A DNA stretch of 64,000 nucleotides from Phyllostachys edulis (GCA_036346405.1 CM070562.1:107584999-107648998), one strand, 5' to 3'. Counted from the first letter of the stretch, positions 36,897-50,016 are shown. The notes: a model not told the origin generated them from the sequence alone. Program-made: numbers and translations.

Positions 36897-37120
36897 GGTT
36901 AAGTCGGCGACGAGAACATCATGACTAGCTAACGCGGAGGCTAGTTAACGTCCTCGAGTGCTTAATCAACCGATTATCGCTCGACAAAGACGAGCGTTCA
37001 GTTGATATACGGCTTCCCATTTAGCCTAGTTAGACTAAGAGATGTCCTTAGTATCAGTGCCTAATTGGCATCCCCACAGGTGCGATAACCAGTTTAACAT
37101 TCTCCTTCCAAAATCCCAAT
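36897..37120. repeat. Left flank of the Copia insertion, paralog of 27575-27812
   Basis: Shares the words ATGACTAGCTAACGCGG and CAGTGCCTAATTGGCATCCC with the 27.6 kb copy, and ends in the target duplication CCAAT. A CACTA terminus abuts it on the left. Confidence 0.85.
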
Positions 37121-37338
37121 TGTTGAAGGACGTAGGAATCGTAGGAATTCAACAACCAATCACCACACAATAGATGAACAATCACAGGGAGACGAACGAT
37201 GTAGAAACAATATGGGAACCCCTTTATTGATAGATTGATCTCTTTCTGAACACAATGAGATCCTATTTAAAGACTAAAACCCACCGGTGGCAGTTTAGGT
37301 ATTTCACCCATCAATCCCTAAATCGGGGTTTCTCAACA
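37121..37338 (-). repeat. Copia 3' LTR, 218 bp
   Basis: The 3' LTR of the minus-strand element, preceded on the left by target duplication CCAAT (37116-37120). It is aligned end to end with the 5' LTR but carries many substitutions (my visual estimate is a little over one site in ten). Confidence 0.92.
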
Positions 37339-37639
37339 CCCCTTGGGCGAATCTAGTGTCATGCACATGTCTCATTAAAACTCCTTCCAAAAACCTAGTG
37401 GGAAAAAAGGGATCAGAGAAAAGAGTATATTGCATCCGCAAGTTGCATTGCATCGTTGCCGTATTAAAAACCTTTATGTAAGAAATCTTGGAAAAACTCA
37501 CTAAGGAAAAAGAGTGCAACATCTTTACCTTCGAGTTAATCTTTAGAATTAAGGTAAAATTTAAGACCTTGAGTGGATTATGATTCGAGATTCTCCCTTG
37601 ATCCTGCAACTCTCCAAGCCGCTTCATTCCAATATCACG

Positions 37640-38800
37640 AGCGCATCGTTGGAAACCGGATGCGCATAAAGACTTAGTGAATAAATCACTAGATTTTTAC
37701 AAGATCTAGTTTGCGGGATCTTCACCTCATCATTCTTCTAGAGTTCATGAGGATGGAAGAATTTGGGAGCAATATGTGTCGTGATATTACTTTTAACATA
37801 ATCCATTTACATTTGTGCAACACAAGCGGCATTATATTCATAGATAATTATGGAGGTATCGACGATATTAATGCCACATGACTTCTGGATATGGCTAATC
37901 ATACGTCTGAGCCAAATACATTAACGTGATGCTTCATATAGTGCAATAATTTCCGAGTGGTTGGTAGAAGTAGCTACCAAGGTCTACTTAAATGATCGCC
38001 AAGAGATAGTTGTACCACCACATAGAAATACAAACCCAATATGAGATTTGGCACTGTGGGGATTAGATAGATGGCTAGCATCCGTATATCCCACCTTGGT
38101 CAAGTCTTGGTTCTTCCTAAAAACAAGCCAAGATCTTGTGTACATTGGAGGTATCTCGAGAATAGTCTTAACGTCGACTCAATGCCTTACGGTTGGAGCT
38201 GCACCTTGTGTCTAGCCAATAAATTAATGCGAATGCAATATCGGGCTTCGTGCAATTAGCAAGGTACATAAGTGCTCATATGGCGCTTAAGTATGGAACT
38301 TCTGGTCCTAAAACTTCCTCGTTTTCCATCCTCGGTCTAAAAGGGTCATTATCCACATATAGAGATCTTACTACCATATGGGTCTTCAAAGGATGAGATT
38401 TATCCATGTTAAATTTCTCCAATACCTTCTTGTTATAGGTAGACTAGTGTACAATATTCCTTCAGGGAAGTGCTCTAGATGCAGGCCTAAGCAATACCTG
38501 GTTTTACCTAAGTCTTTCATCTCAAACTCTGTCATAAGGTAAGAACTTTCTTCATTTATGTCCTCTGTGGTTTCGATGATATTCATATCATCAACATAAA
38601 CCGAGATAATACAAAATCCATTCAGGACTTCTTTATAAATCGCAGAACAATCATCATTATTTGAGTAGCCCTTCTTCAGGAGAAAGTCACTTAGTCGATT
38701 GTACCACATTCTTCCTGACTATTTCAAAGTGTGCAGCGACCTCTGCAATTTGATGCAATACATGTTGTGATTAGTATTATTAGGATCCGGAGTTTTAATT
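37640..38800 (-). pseudogene. Copia reverse transcriptase and RNase H remnants
   Basis: The minus-strand frame 38386-38709 contains YVDD (about 38587-38598), the catalytic motif of Copia reverse transcriptase, followed by a Leu/Phe-rich segment with KDLG as in this family. Further along, around 37880-37960, the sequence reads like the HSEIIALYEA motif of Copia RNase H. Stops interrupt both, so the enzyme is dead. This part lies outside the duplicated block and is present once. Confidence 0.82.
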
Positions 38801-41800
38801 CCTTCGGGGACTCTCATATAGATATTTGTATCTAATGACCCATATAAATATGCGGTCACTACATCCATCAACTACATTGTTAAATTCATACAAGCTGTCA
38901 TTGATATTAAATATCGAACACGGTTCCACTCATCACAGGTGCGTAGGTCTCATCGTAATCGATGCTAGGTCTCTGCGAGAACCCTTGTGCTACAAGCCTC
39001 TCTTTATATCTCACCACCTGGTTGTTCTCATTTCTCTTTTGGATGAAAACTTATTTGGATCCTACAGGGAACACTTTAGGAGATGTTCGGGCAACATGAC
39101 TGAATACTTTCCTTTTATTTAGCGAGTGCAATTCTGCCACAATTTCTTCTTTCCATTTGACCCTATCTGAGCACTTCTGGCACTATGCTACGGACTTTGG
39201 TTCTGGATCCAGTTCAAGAGTTTTAGAAATTTTAGAGGCAAAGTATATGTCAACAATTGTAGTCTTCCTTTTACGACTCTCCGAGTCCACATAATTTGTG
39301 GAAATTCCTTTATTTATTTCTTCCGGCTCCTCGTGATTTCCCACAACAATGGAGTCTGGTGTTCGATCTCCCAAAGTCGATTGTGTGCTCCAATTTTCGT
39401 TGGGGTTACCATCCTCGGGATGGATCACTTCGGGATTTTCTCAACACCGGTTGAGGTTCTTCAACTGTCTTATGGAGTGATTTATCTTGTTTGGTCCTTT
39501 GTTTACTGCGGACGTCTCCGTAGAATTAAGTCCCGTGTGCTCAAGGTGTCCCCTCTTCTTTGCATGAGGGGTATGAGTAGGTTTAGTATTCTTCTAGGGT
39601 ACTTCCACTCTCTCGGTGCATTCTTGTAGGTATTTGTGATTTTGTCACTCCTTAAGATTAGCGAAGGCATCTGGCGGACTACTAGCTATTTGTTGCAAAT
39701 CAATTATTCTTGAACTTCCACTCTGAGTCTTTGGTGCATGGATCTAAGGATGAATGCCGTGACATTCCAATCTATTTCTCGGCATTCTTTAGAGTGGTAC
39801 TTATCTCTCCATAATGCTTGAAATTGTCCTTATCAAAAATACGGTCGGCGTCTTAGAGCGTGTGTAGATCCCCTATCATCGGCTCTAGGTATTTAATAAT
39901 TGACGGAGATTCAAAACCTACATAGGGTCCCCAACTTCCGGTGAGGGCCCGTGGTTGTATGCTGTAGTGGTGAAATCGACACATATACAACACAACCAAA
40001 TTTTCGAAGATGGGAAATACTTGGTTCTTTTCCACACACTAATTGCAAGGGGGAAATTGGATGATATGCACTTGGTCTGAATTGGATTAATGTAGCAGTG
40101 TGCAGCATTGCGTGACCCCAACAGCTAGTGGGCAACCTACAATTCTATAAGAGTGGCCTAGCAATAAGTTTTATTCTTTTAATTAATGACTCTACGAGGC
40201 TATTTTGAGTGTGAACATGTGGTACAGAATACTCTACTTTAATACCTAGAGCTATACAATAATCATTTAATGCTTTTGAGGTAAACTCACCAACGTTGTC
40301 CATCCGAATGGACTTAATCTGTTCATCTGGAAAATTGGATCTTAATCTGATTATTTGGATAATTAATTTTGCAAAAACATGGTTCTATGTAGACAACAGG
40401 CAAACATGGGACCATCTAGAAGAGGCATATAACAGGACCATAAAATATCTAAAAGGGCCTAACAGGGGTTGGATAGGTCCATAAATATCACCCTGAATTC
40501 TCTCTAGGCAAATAGGTGATTCATCTCTTAATTTCAGATAAGAGGGTCTAGTAATTAATTTTCCTTTGGCTCAAGCAGGGCACATGAAATCTTTAGATCT
40601 AGGAAAGTCTATAGTTTTTATGTTATGGCCAATAGAATTATTAATACCTTTTAGCATCATACCAATCTAGGATGACCCAGACGATCATGCGGATCTTAAA
40701 AATTTACGGGTGTTTAACAATTGTTTTCATCGCAACATAAACTTTAGCTTTTATATAAGTGTAGTGCAGTCCAATGAGAAAGAGGGAGTTTTTCGACCAC
40801 TTGCTTCGCATCCATTAGACTTAGTCATGAGTAGGTATTCGCACCATTCTCATTATCGATTTCTCGTGAAATCCGTTCTAACGAATGTCTTTAAAAGTGG
40901 GAGAATGCGTTTAGATTCGGGATATAGAAGAGCATCCTCATTGTTATACATGTACCCATCGGAGAACTATGACGGCTCTTGCGGTCTTGACTATGAGAAC
41001 ATCGCTTCGGCGATAGCCATGATATTCCCGCTTCTTAGTTAATGTCCCGAAATATTTAGTTTCCTAAATATCGAATTAGTGGTGCAACTATCTACAAGAT
41101 GATTTTCACTTACGTCATTTGATCGTATTGGGTTGTTTTATATTTAAAACATGATTTATAATCAAATAATCATTCAATAGGAAATATAGTTCAAATTAAA
41201 TAGAACAAGCATAGGCCAATAAGATAATGAATTGAATTAATCTGAAAAAATAACAATGCCAAGAGTTCACCTAAGCAAATAGTGAAAGATAAATGCTCAA
41301 CATGAGCATGAATAAACCAACGTTCATCAAGAACTGAAATTAAACCGATATGCAATAAAACATCTAAGGAGACTATTTCATGTCTCCAAATATAGATCTG
41401 GTTGTCCTCATGGAGTTCGGAGATCCAATCAAGAAGATCATCTTGCTCCATAGATGTGTCTCCTCCTTGAGTCAGTATCATCAAGAATCATGTAATCATT
41501 CTTCTCGGCGTCTTAGCTAGGAGGCGGTGCAGTCGATGGGCTAGCGGTGAAGTGAGCCTCAACTTTGTTCCATCGAGTCTTCTTGACTCGTCCGTGGACT
41601 ACGGTGAGGTTAACCAAATCTTTGCGAGGTGCGGCAAGTGCACGACCAATGGCGGTCTGTAATCGCATCTGAAGCACGTCAGGGGAGGATTAGCGATCTT
41701 CTTTGCTGATTCTTATACAGGGCCTCCTTTACCGCTCCTCTACCATGGTGTTTACCCTGCCTCTCTGCCTAACCTTCTTCCATTTTCCCCGTTCTTTTGG

Positions 41801-43080
41801 ACCTTTTCGCGGTCTGGTTTTTGCTAGCTTTGTTGAGTGTTTGTGTGTGCTTGAGCACGACCATTGTCGATGGGGCGTGTCGATGGTTTTCCATCAGAAG
41901 TACTACATATTTCTCTGCTTCTAGCAGAGTGTACATCAGCTCAGAGTACTTCGAGTACTTTGCATTGCGGTCCTATTGCTGCAGTATCTGCATATTGGGG
42001 TGAAAGGTGCACATTATTTTCTCTATCATATAAACCCATACTACACGTTACTGAAACCTCAATCTGGAGAAAAGTTGTGCATGTCAGAGTTATATGCTGC
42101 CACGGTCTTGAAATCCTGAAAGCGCATGTTAGTCCATTCTCTTTGTGCTTTTGGGAGAAGGATAGATATCTGCTCATTTTATTGTTCCTTCAGGGAATTC
42201 CACAACACTAGTGGATCCTTCTCCATTAAATATTCGGACTTGGTCTTCATGGAGGTCATGCCTCGAGAAGTCTTGAGCCGCATACCTAGCGGCCTCGGGG
42301 ATGGCGAGGGCACCATTCTTGGCTCGGTGATGGTATTTCCAAGAGATCGAGACTTCATCTTGATCTTTCGTCCATTGACCAGTGAGGTAGTTGTTGCCAT
42401 TCAGGCAAGCTCAACAAATTCTTTCTTTACAATGTATGACATCTCCTACATTAGGTTCATGCAATTATTCAGTTTTACTACAGGTAAAATAGAATTTAAA
42501 GCATGAATATTGCAAAATCAGTAAAGATTGGTTTAACATCTATTCAGCAGATATTTTTATGAATTTCCATAATTTTCTTAGCAACTATTATGAATTTATG
42601 CTAATTAATGAGGTCTATGGATAATTTTGAAATTATCAATATGATAGAAAAACAATTGAGAAAATAAAGCTAGGAAATAAAACCCATGGTATGAAACTTC
42701 GGTGTGTGCTAAGTCTAAGGTTTCACAAAATTATGGATGCTCATATGCCTAAAACCATATTTCTAGGATTATTTAAGGTTATTGTATAAAAATAAATAAT
42801 ATTAAAGTAAATAACCATAAACCGAGGGTCTAAAATATACAATAACCATGAGATATATTAATCATCATAAAAATCATAGTTAAGCTCGGTGGGCGGCGGC
42901 GGCGACTTGGCTAAAGTAAAACATTTTCCTACTTTCGCGCATTGACAATCCAGGACTAATCTAATGATTAGAACTCTAATTAATCACGAGGCTAATTAGC
43001 ATATTAACGGATCTAAACTGATACATAAAATTCAGGCGACATCTTGATTTGGCCGTGTAGAGCGATTTGTGTTGATAACG

Positions 43081-43296
43081 TGTTGAAGAGCGTAGTGATC
43101 GCAAGAATTCAACAACCGATCACCACATAATAGATGAGCAATCACATTTGACGAACGATGTAGACACAATATGTGAACCTCTTTATTGATAGATTGATGT
43201 CTTTATGAATACAATGCGGTTCTATTTAAAGACTAAAATCCACGAGAACAGTTTAGGTATTTCGTCCATCAATCCTTAAATCGGGGTTTCTCAACA
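43081..43296 (-). repeat. Copia 5' LTR (copy B), 216 bp
   Basis: The 5' LTR of the minus-strand element. It is one base shorter than in copy A, at a CCG site. Internal sequence next to it, read on the minus strand, begins CGTTATCAACAC. That resembles a primer-binding site but is not the common initiator-Met 12-mer. Confidence 0.92.
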
Positions 43297-43490
43297 CCAA
43301 TAAATCCCCGCCTCTTTTGTCTTCTTGATCTCTCTGGCTGCATATTTGGATATGTGAACTGAACACCCGAAGCTTTCCTCTTCAACAAGAGCCACGTACA
43401 GCATGCATTGGCTATTTCCTAATTTACGGGTATGGATCTAACCTATTAGTCGATGCTTGCTTTGATGTTCTGATTGCGAAATACGTAGCG
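43297..43490. repeat. Right flank of the Copia insertion, paralog of 27813-28005 (copy B)
   Basis: Starts with target duplication CCAAT and continues the interrupted sequence. Similarity to the 27.8 kb copy stops at about 43488. Confidence 0.83.
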
Positions 43491-43863
43491 GTACGTTTTA
43501 AGGCCCAACGCTTCATGCGTGTGTGGCATCGTTGTGTTCCTCTGTTTTTTTTTCTTTCTTTGAAAGAAGCAATGAAATCATTATTTGGTGTTAACTTGAT
43601 ATATTGAATCAGCTCATAGAATGAAAAATCAACGACAAACTAATATGAGTAGTTGTTGAGATAGCAGGGAGACAGATTTGATTCTCATGCCATGTACAAA
43701 ATGCACGAGGCCATGCATAACCTCGTCACTCTCGTAGCATCGCCATCGTCAAATTCAACTCCGTACTAACGAATTATGGCACCAAATTATCAAAAATGCA
43801 AAACATCGCAAGACGACGTAATCAGAAACGTTATGTGGCGCCACGTACGGTTTGATCGATGGA

Positions 43864-44376
43864 TCAGAATGGCTTCTGCCCCATGACGTTGCCCTGCGGC
43901 TCGTAGTGGCAGGCCATGAGCGTCTCCCCGGAGGCGCAGTCGACGCTCGCGCACCCGACCTGCGTGCTCTCCCGCCACACCATCTGCTTGTAGTACCCGC
44001 ACTCCTTCCCCGCCACGCACGAGTTGGACCCGTAGTCGTAGTGCTGCGCCTCCTCCCCACGCCGCCACCGCGTCGCTCGGCTGCCAGCTCGCGCCGCCGT
44101 AGCCCCGGAACACGTTCACGCCCGTGGCCGACGCGGCCGCGCAGTCGCCCTGTACTGCTCCGCCCACCGCGCCGCCTGGTCCGCCAGGTCGTTGCTCCAC
44201 GCGAGCGGCCGGAGGCCGTAGATCGCGCGGAGGTGGCTCTGCGGCACCACGAACTGCTGCGCGGCGGAGATCTGGAGCAGGCGCCGAGGCGCCGCCGCCG
44301 AGCTGGGGGAGTACGCGAGGAGGAGGACGGTGACCAGGACGAGGCAACAAGAGAGCCTCCTTGAAGTGTACTCCAT
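43864..44376 (-). CDS. PR-1-type CAP secreted protein, copy B, frameshifted in the CAP domain
   Basis: Same gene as 4835-5349. Here the start, signal peptide and first third are in one frame: ATG at 44374-44376, a run of Leu/Val typical of a signal sequence, then Ala-rich cleavage region. A base is missing near 44150 (CGCCCTGTAC versus CGCCCTTGTAC in copy A) and two C near 44058 (CTCCCCACG versus CTCCCCCCACG). Both errors are in or next to homopolymers. Neither copy encodes the protein as printed, but the errors do not overlap, so the gene itself is probably intact. Neighbours are the Copia element downstream and the plus-strand lipase, about 1.6 kb away, in divergent orientation. Confidence 0.88.
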
Positions 44377-44487
44377 GGCCAAGACCAGTGTCGTTCCTAG
44401 CTAGCTAGTACGCAGCTACACTAGTCAGGTGCAAGAAATGATTCGCGCTACTGGCTATTTGGAAGCTTTGGGCTGGCCATTGACAGT

Positions 44488-44497
44488 TATATATATG
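44488..44497 (-). promoter_or_regulatory. Probable TATA box of the PR-1-type gene (copy B)
   Basis: Identical TATATATA context to copy A, about 112 bp upstream of the ATG at 44376. Confidence 0.6.
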
Positions 44498-45502
44498 CCA
44501 GCTGAAGATAAGCTGACAGTTAATTAACAATTTATCTGCAATTAGTAACAGCTACGACTTACATACAGTAGCAGATCTACTGATCGCGCCACTGCAGTGA
44601 CGCAGAATCATTTCATGTGATCGGGCACGTACATTGAGGGTGGCATGCAGCGCGCGCGCGAGGCAGGACGCCCGTTTCTTGTTTGACTTTTAATTTCATA
44701 CTGATTTAGCTGGGCAGTGTACGTACATTCTAAACTTGTTTACTTTCCATTGGTCGGTTTGACGCCTTTGGGAAATCCATCGATCGATGGAGTCAGCTGG
44801 TCAAAGGATCGATGCCTGCCTAGGATGGAGCTCGCATCCTCGAGTAAACGCTTGGAAATTAAAGGGTTCTGGGTTCAAGTTGCTCACTGTCAGTGTAATT
44901 TAATGGGATTTTTTTTTTTTGCAGGAGTTCCTGTGAAGAGAAGCACTGACGTGGGCACACATGCTCTCATGTTGGTGTGCGTGCCTGGCCACATCTAAGA
45001 TCGAGGAGGGATCGAGGAGTCGGTGCATGCGTCGAAGGTTCGTTTGCTGCAGTTCTCGTGCCACTTGTTGAGATTGCTTCTAATGGACAGTATCTTGTGT
45101 AGTTTTTTAGTGCATGAGAAGTGTTAGAATCTATCTTTCTAATGCATGATTTCTTATGGTGTAGTATCGAAATTTGTTTCATTTAATTACATGTATGATC
45201 TTTACTAGTATTTGAACATTGTGGTCTATTTATAGTATGTACTAAGGCAATACATGTTTGTTGATACACACAAACGTAAATACGAGATCGATCATAATAA
45301 ATTTTATCGTTGGATTTGGATCGAGCCGTTATCAGGATTAGATCTTAGAGTATCCTCTCTCTCCATTAACTATAGTGCCATATCATTATTTTACTTATAT
45401 GACAGACTTAAGATACCAGTTAAGGTGGAACACTGAAAGCAGCCTGATCCAAGATTAAACAAACTCGCAAAGTACACTTTGGTTTCTGAAGTCTGATGAG
45501 CA

Positions 45503-45511
45503 TATATAAAA
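45503..45511 (+). promoter_or_regulatory. Probable TATA box of the DUF676 lipase gene (copy B)
   Basis: TATATAAAA in the same context as copy A. Confidence 0.55.
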
Positions 45512-45990
45512 CCGTCTAAAATGGGAAGAAAGGTAAATAAGGCCCAAGTGCACGACAAGCCCACCTGTTCGTGGTGAAGCCCTCCCAATCATTCGATCGC
45601 GAAAGCCAGCTACAATGTGCTTCAGTCAATCTGGCCCATTCAACAGGAGGCCCACAAATACACCCTGCGATCTCCACCGTTGATTTCTCTAAAAAGTAGA
45701 GGTTGTTCTCTCCGCTATTCGAGAACCGTCGATGTGGGCCCAGATCCCCTTCAACCAACTGGGAATGCCCGCCTCTTCCAGACTGCCCTTCCGCCACGTG
45801 TTACCTCGCCGCCTCCACCTCCTCCCTTCCCCACCTCGCCGCCTGGGCCAGTCGCCAAGCCTGGGGGCGCAGCCACAACAGCAACATCAGTAGCTCGCGG
45901 TGGCCGCCGCCGGCGCTGCGGCTCGATCTAGGGTTCCTGCTCGGGCGCAAGCCGAGGTCGGGGAGCGAAAGGCTGGAGCTGGCGAACTGG

Positions 45991-48900
45991 ATGTGGTGCT
46001 TCCTGTCGCCGCCGCTGCCGCCTCGAACCGCGGAGTCTGAGGCGGAGGCCACGGCTGAGGAGCAGGGGAGAATCTCCGGAAGCTGTGAGAAGGAGGAGGT
46101 CGTCAGCGAGGAGGCCGATCACCTCGTCGTCATGGTCAACGGGCTCAACGGGAGGTCGGTGAGCGATATCCTTTGTTTCTGATTTATTGCTGATTAGTAG
46201 TTTGATATAAGCTGATTTGGGGCTTCGATCAGTTCAGCGGATTGGAAGTTTGCGGCCAAGCAGTTCGTGAAGAGGTTGCCGGGGAAAGTCTATGTGCATC
46301 GTGAGTTTTTTTAGTTATTGCTCTTTTTATTTGTTTTCTGTGGATGTATTTTAGCAGTGTTGTATGTCATGGAATTGCGTTGGGTGCAAAGCTAGAAAAC
46401 GGTGTGATGCATTATGCACAACTCGCATGTATCAAGTGAAATGTGGAGATAGAAGGTTGGGGAAATTGTAAAACCACATACTGGCCAGGGCAATTCCCAA
46501 AGACACAACCACATGAGATTTTGCAGAACTTGCCTCCCAGTAAGATAACAGATGTGCTGAATGCTTGAATGTAGTTTTGAAAATATTAAAGTAATATCAC
46601 ACTGACATGACACAACTGATCGCCAGGCGCTGCAAATACAGCTACAATTATCCCTTGTCGATTTATACTACATAGTTCATACTTACATAATTTGCCCTTT
46701 CCAGTGTGAGCTGTATGATTGCATTTACCTGACTACTTCATGATGCACTGCTACTTTCTGGTGCACCAGGTAGAACTTTTATACGTGTGCCTAACTAAAT
46801 TTGTCGAAGCAGGTAGTCAGTGCAATCATTCAAAGTTAACATATGATGGAGTTGATTTAATGGGAGAAAGGCTGGCTGAAGAGGTATCGCTCACTGTTGA
46901 TTGTGTCAATCCTTTCTTCCTGTGCCTCTAGATAGTTCTAAATTTCATGTTCATTGCTAAAATAAGCATGCTGTGTTTAATAGGAGATACAAAATCGTTT
47001 TAAATGATACATGGACCTGATATTTATTATGCAGGTTCGTCAAGTTGTCCACAGGAGAAGAAATTTGCGGAAAATCTCTTTTGTTGCTCATTCACTTGGT
47101 GGATTGGTTTCAAGATATGCAATTGGAAAACTCTATGAACCCCCGATAAGTGAAGAATCATGTCGTAATATGGATAAGCAGTCTGATGAACAGAAAATAT
47201 ATGAAGGCTCATGTCTTAATATGGATAAGCAGTCTGATGAACAGAAAATATATGAAGGCTGTAAAATAGCTGGTTTAGAACCAATGAATTTCATAGCGTC
47301 TGCTACACCACACTTGGGCTCAAGGTGGAATAAACAAGTAAGCTTTAGGGCTAGTTGTATGCAACACTGGGTACTGATACCAATTTGTCACAGTGAGGCA
47401 AATACATGCCCACTACTAAACTTAGTATGCCTTCCCTCTTAGTTTCTTACGCTTAGGTAGCCATTAGTCTTTGCTTCTGTCATTTCTATATTAATTTCTG
47501 ATATGCCTACAAGTCCAAGACTCTTGCATATGTTATCTCATTGTTAGCCTTTGTCTTTCAACTCAAATCCCATAAGCCTCCAGAACTGACTAATCAATTT
47601 TTCTATCTGTTATCTCCTACCCCCCTCTTGCTATTGGAAATAGACAATAGTTCAGGAACACTACTGCATGCTGAATCTCATTCTTGCTCCAATGGAACTG
47701 GAATACTTTAACTACTGAAAAGGATCCTCTTGAATAATCATGCCAAGGGGCATCTTATCCCAGAAATTGTTGTTTTCATGGACAAAGTAGCCTTATTTTC
47801 TAAATAAAGCCATCATTGCCCGCTTATCATTCCTACACAATCTGTTGCCTTTTTTCTCTCCAAAAAAAGTTTGCTTCCCGGACACTGACTGATGTTAGAT
47901 AGATCTTATATTTTCTTCCTTACAAACAGTTGCATGCCCTCTGAGATTAATGTTCCATTGTGTCTGCGCCTGAACTCAATGAGAAAACAATGTCAATGAA
48001 GACAGAAAATTGTATTCCCTGCTGACATTTATGTTCTCCACAGCTGCCATTTCTTTTTGGTATTCCGCTTTTGGAGCGAATTGCTGCAGAAACCACACAT
48101 TTTATAGTTGGAAGAACCTGTAAACATCTGTTCCTTACGGACAGGGATGATGGGAAGCCTCCACTTCTCCTACGAATGGTTGATGATTGTGATGGTGGGA
48201 AATTCATGTATCAACCCAGGACTTGTGTAAAGTGAAATTGATACCTTCAAACCTATTTTGCTGCAATTGCACATGCTTATTATCTTGTTTCTTCTGCAGG
48301 TCTGCTTTGAGCTCTTTTAAGCGCCGTGTTGCCTATGGAAATATAACATACGATCGTATCCAACAGATGTCACACACTCAAACTTTATATATTTTGTATA
48401 TTGTGTTAAATTGTGATTGGTTGTTCAAGAATCAACCGTGGTTGTGTGTGCCCTTAATATATCGAAAAAGATATAGTTGGTTGGAGAACATCATCGATTC
48501 GGCGTCAGCATGAGTTACCCAAAGTAAATTAGAATTTCACTTCTTCGATCTGTTAAGCACTGTTATTAAGTCGCGCAACTCGTCGACGATTAGTCAACAA
48601 GTCGGTACACAACCTCCGACTAGAGTCATCGACTTCGACTAGGAGGCTAGTCGCCCGACCTGCCGGCTAGTTGGCGACTAGTCGCGATTAATCGAGATTT
48701 GCTAGCCACCCAACTTCAATTTCAAAAAAATCATTCATCAAGAAAGATTTATTACGATCAAAATGAGTAAGTCATAACTCATTATCGTGATTATGTTGTT
48801 CTTCTCTTTATTTCATGATTTACAATATGTATATGTGTTTAATTGTTATACAACTTAGTATATTACATGCCCTGTTTAAATACTTTCTAGTTTGTGGACT

Positions 48901-49925
48901 AGTCGTGGCTAGTTGCGACTAGTCGGTCGACTAGTCGACTAAGTGGACAAGTCGCCCCTCTTGCAACTCGACTTTACGACTTAATAACCTTGCTGTTAAG
49001 AAGCATAAACAATCTTTCTGTATGTTTTACCCTGACATTTTAATTATCGGGCCTGTCTATTTATTTTAGCTTCGGTTAACAGCCAGTGATGAAAAGCATC
49101 CACATGTTATTCATGTTGGTACTGGTAATTCGGAGGGCCATCAGCAAGAGGACTCTGCTGAAGCTTCGCTCGCAGATTGCCTGGAAGGTAATAACCAGTG
49201 TGGTACATATGTCATAGTGTAAACTTGGTTTTGTTCTTTTGATAAAGTCGGGATAGAGTTGCCTGTGAAAGTTGCATGAAGGCTTTAGAAGCTGCACACC
49301 GAGAAGTTGTTGAGTATCAGAGTATGATGTGCACTGTATATACTATCATTTGGTTTTTGTAGTCGCAGGTTTTCTACTATGTTACGAGATATTATTATTG
49401 CAGAGATGATGATCCGTGGCCTTACACAAGTGACCTGGGAGCGTGTGGATGTATGCTTTCATAAGAGCTGGCTAAGATACAATGCCCATAATAATATCCA
49501 GGTAAGATTTGACTATTGTAGCTGTTTGCAGATAATTATTATTCTACAGTTGCGCTCCCTTCCATACTTTTTAACCCACAATGAATTCATATAGGCTGAC
49601 AAGTGACATCCCCTCAATTGGGAGTTGCATTTGTGTGGTGTGGCAACAAAATTGTTGTGTCAGGACCTGATCAGTAGCTGTGAAATGTTGCTTCAAGATA
49701 CTTATGATATTTTTTTGTTCAATAGGAATGGACAAAACTTGCTTTTGCTGCTAGATAAAATATATGTGCATGATTTACCAAATTATACCTTTACAAATAG
49801 GATTACAGTGTAAGAATTTTAAGCATTCGATCGTTGACTGGCCCTGGATGCAGGTTAGGATCCATCCTGTCAATTCGGACGGAGAAGATGTCATCTACCA
49901 TATGATAGACAATTTTCTAGTCTAA
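45991..49925 (+). CDS. DUF676 alpha/beta-hydrolase (putative lipase/serine esterase), intact copy B
   Basis: Ten exons by my model: 45991-46154, 46233-46300, 46813-46883, 47035-47337, 48044-48207, 48300-48355, 48471-48523, 49070-49187, 49404-49501, 49854-49925. They sum to 1167 nt, 388 residues with phases that agree throughout. The protein starts with an acidic leader, then HLVVMVNGLNGS (oxyanion region; Asn where many relatives have His), ADWKFAAKQF, DGVDLMGERLAEEV, and the nucleophile elbow VAHSLGG with Ser121. TPHLGSRW, a late ITYDHIVGW segment with a candidate catalytic His (about 276) and a C-terminal HMIDNFLV follow. The family is the ROG1-like putative serine esterases; substrate unknown. 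I see no transmembrane segment. Residues 143-176 are a 17-residue unit repeated twice. The start codon is uncertain because an ATG-less frame continues upstream. Confidence 0.9.
47158..47259 (+). repeat. 51-bp in-frame tandem duplication in lipase exon 4 (copy B)
   Basis: Units 47158-47208 and 47209-47259, the same as in copy A, with the same single-base difference between units. It is therefore not a sequencing stutter. Confidence 0.97.
48558..48992. mobile_element. hAT-type MITE in lipase intron 7 (copy B)
   Basis: Same insertion as 9533-9969, with target duplication CTGTTAAG ending at 48557 and at 48993-49000. Confidence 0.88.
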
Positions 49926-50016
49926 ACTGGCTTAACTTGCTGCTTCTTGCCAATGAATTCAGTTGGAGAGGTAATCATCTTTTATACGGCAGGTAACTCC
50001 AATCTAGTTAGTTGAT

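Larger units (their letters stand above)
37121..43296 (-). mobile_element. Complete but degenerate Ty1/Copia LTR retrotransposon
   Basis: The element is about 6.2 kb and reads on the minus strand. It is bounded by LTRs at 43081-43296 (5') and 37121-37338 (3'), each starting TGTTGA and ending CTCAACA on the plus strand. Both sides carry the 5-bp target duplication CCAAT (37116-37120 and 43297-43301). A purine-rich tract (plus strand CCCCTTGGG at 37337-37345) abuts the 3' LTR. On the minus strand gag comes first, then protease, integrase, reverse transcriptase and RNase H, which is the Copia order. The LTRs differ at many positions, so the insertion is old. Reading frames are broken by stops and frameshifts. 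Part of the damage in 39104-43296 looks like base-calling error, because copy A keeps longer frames there. Confidence 0.93.
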
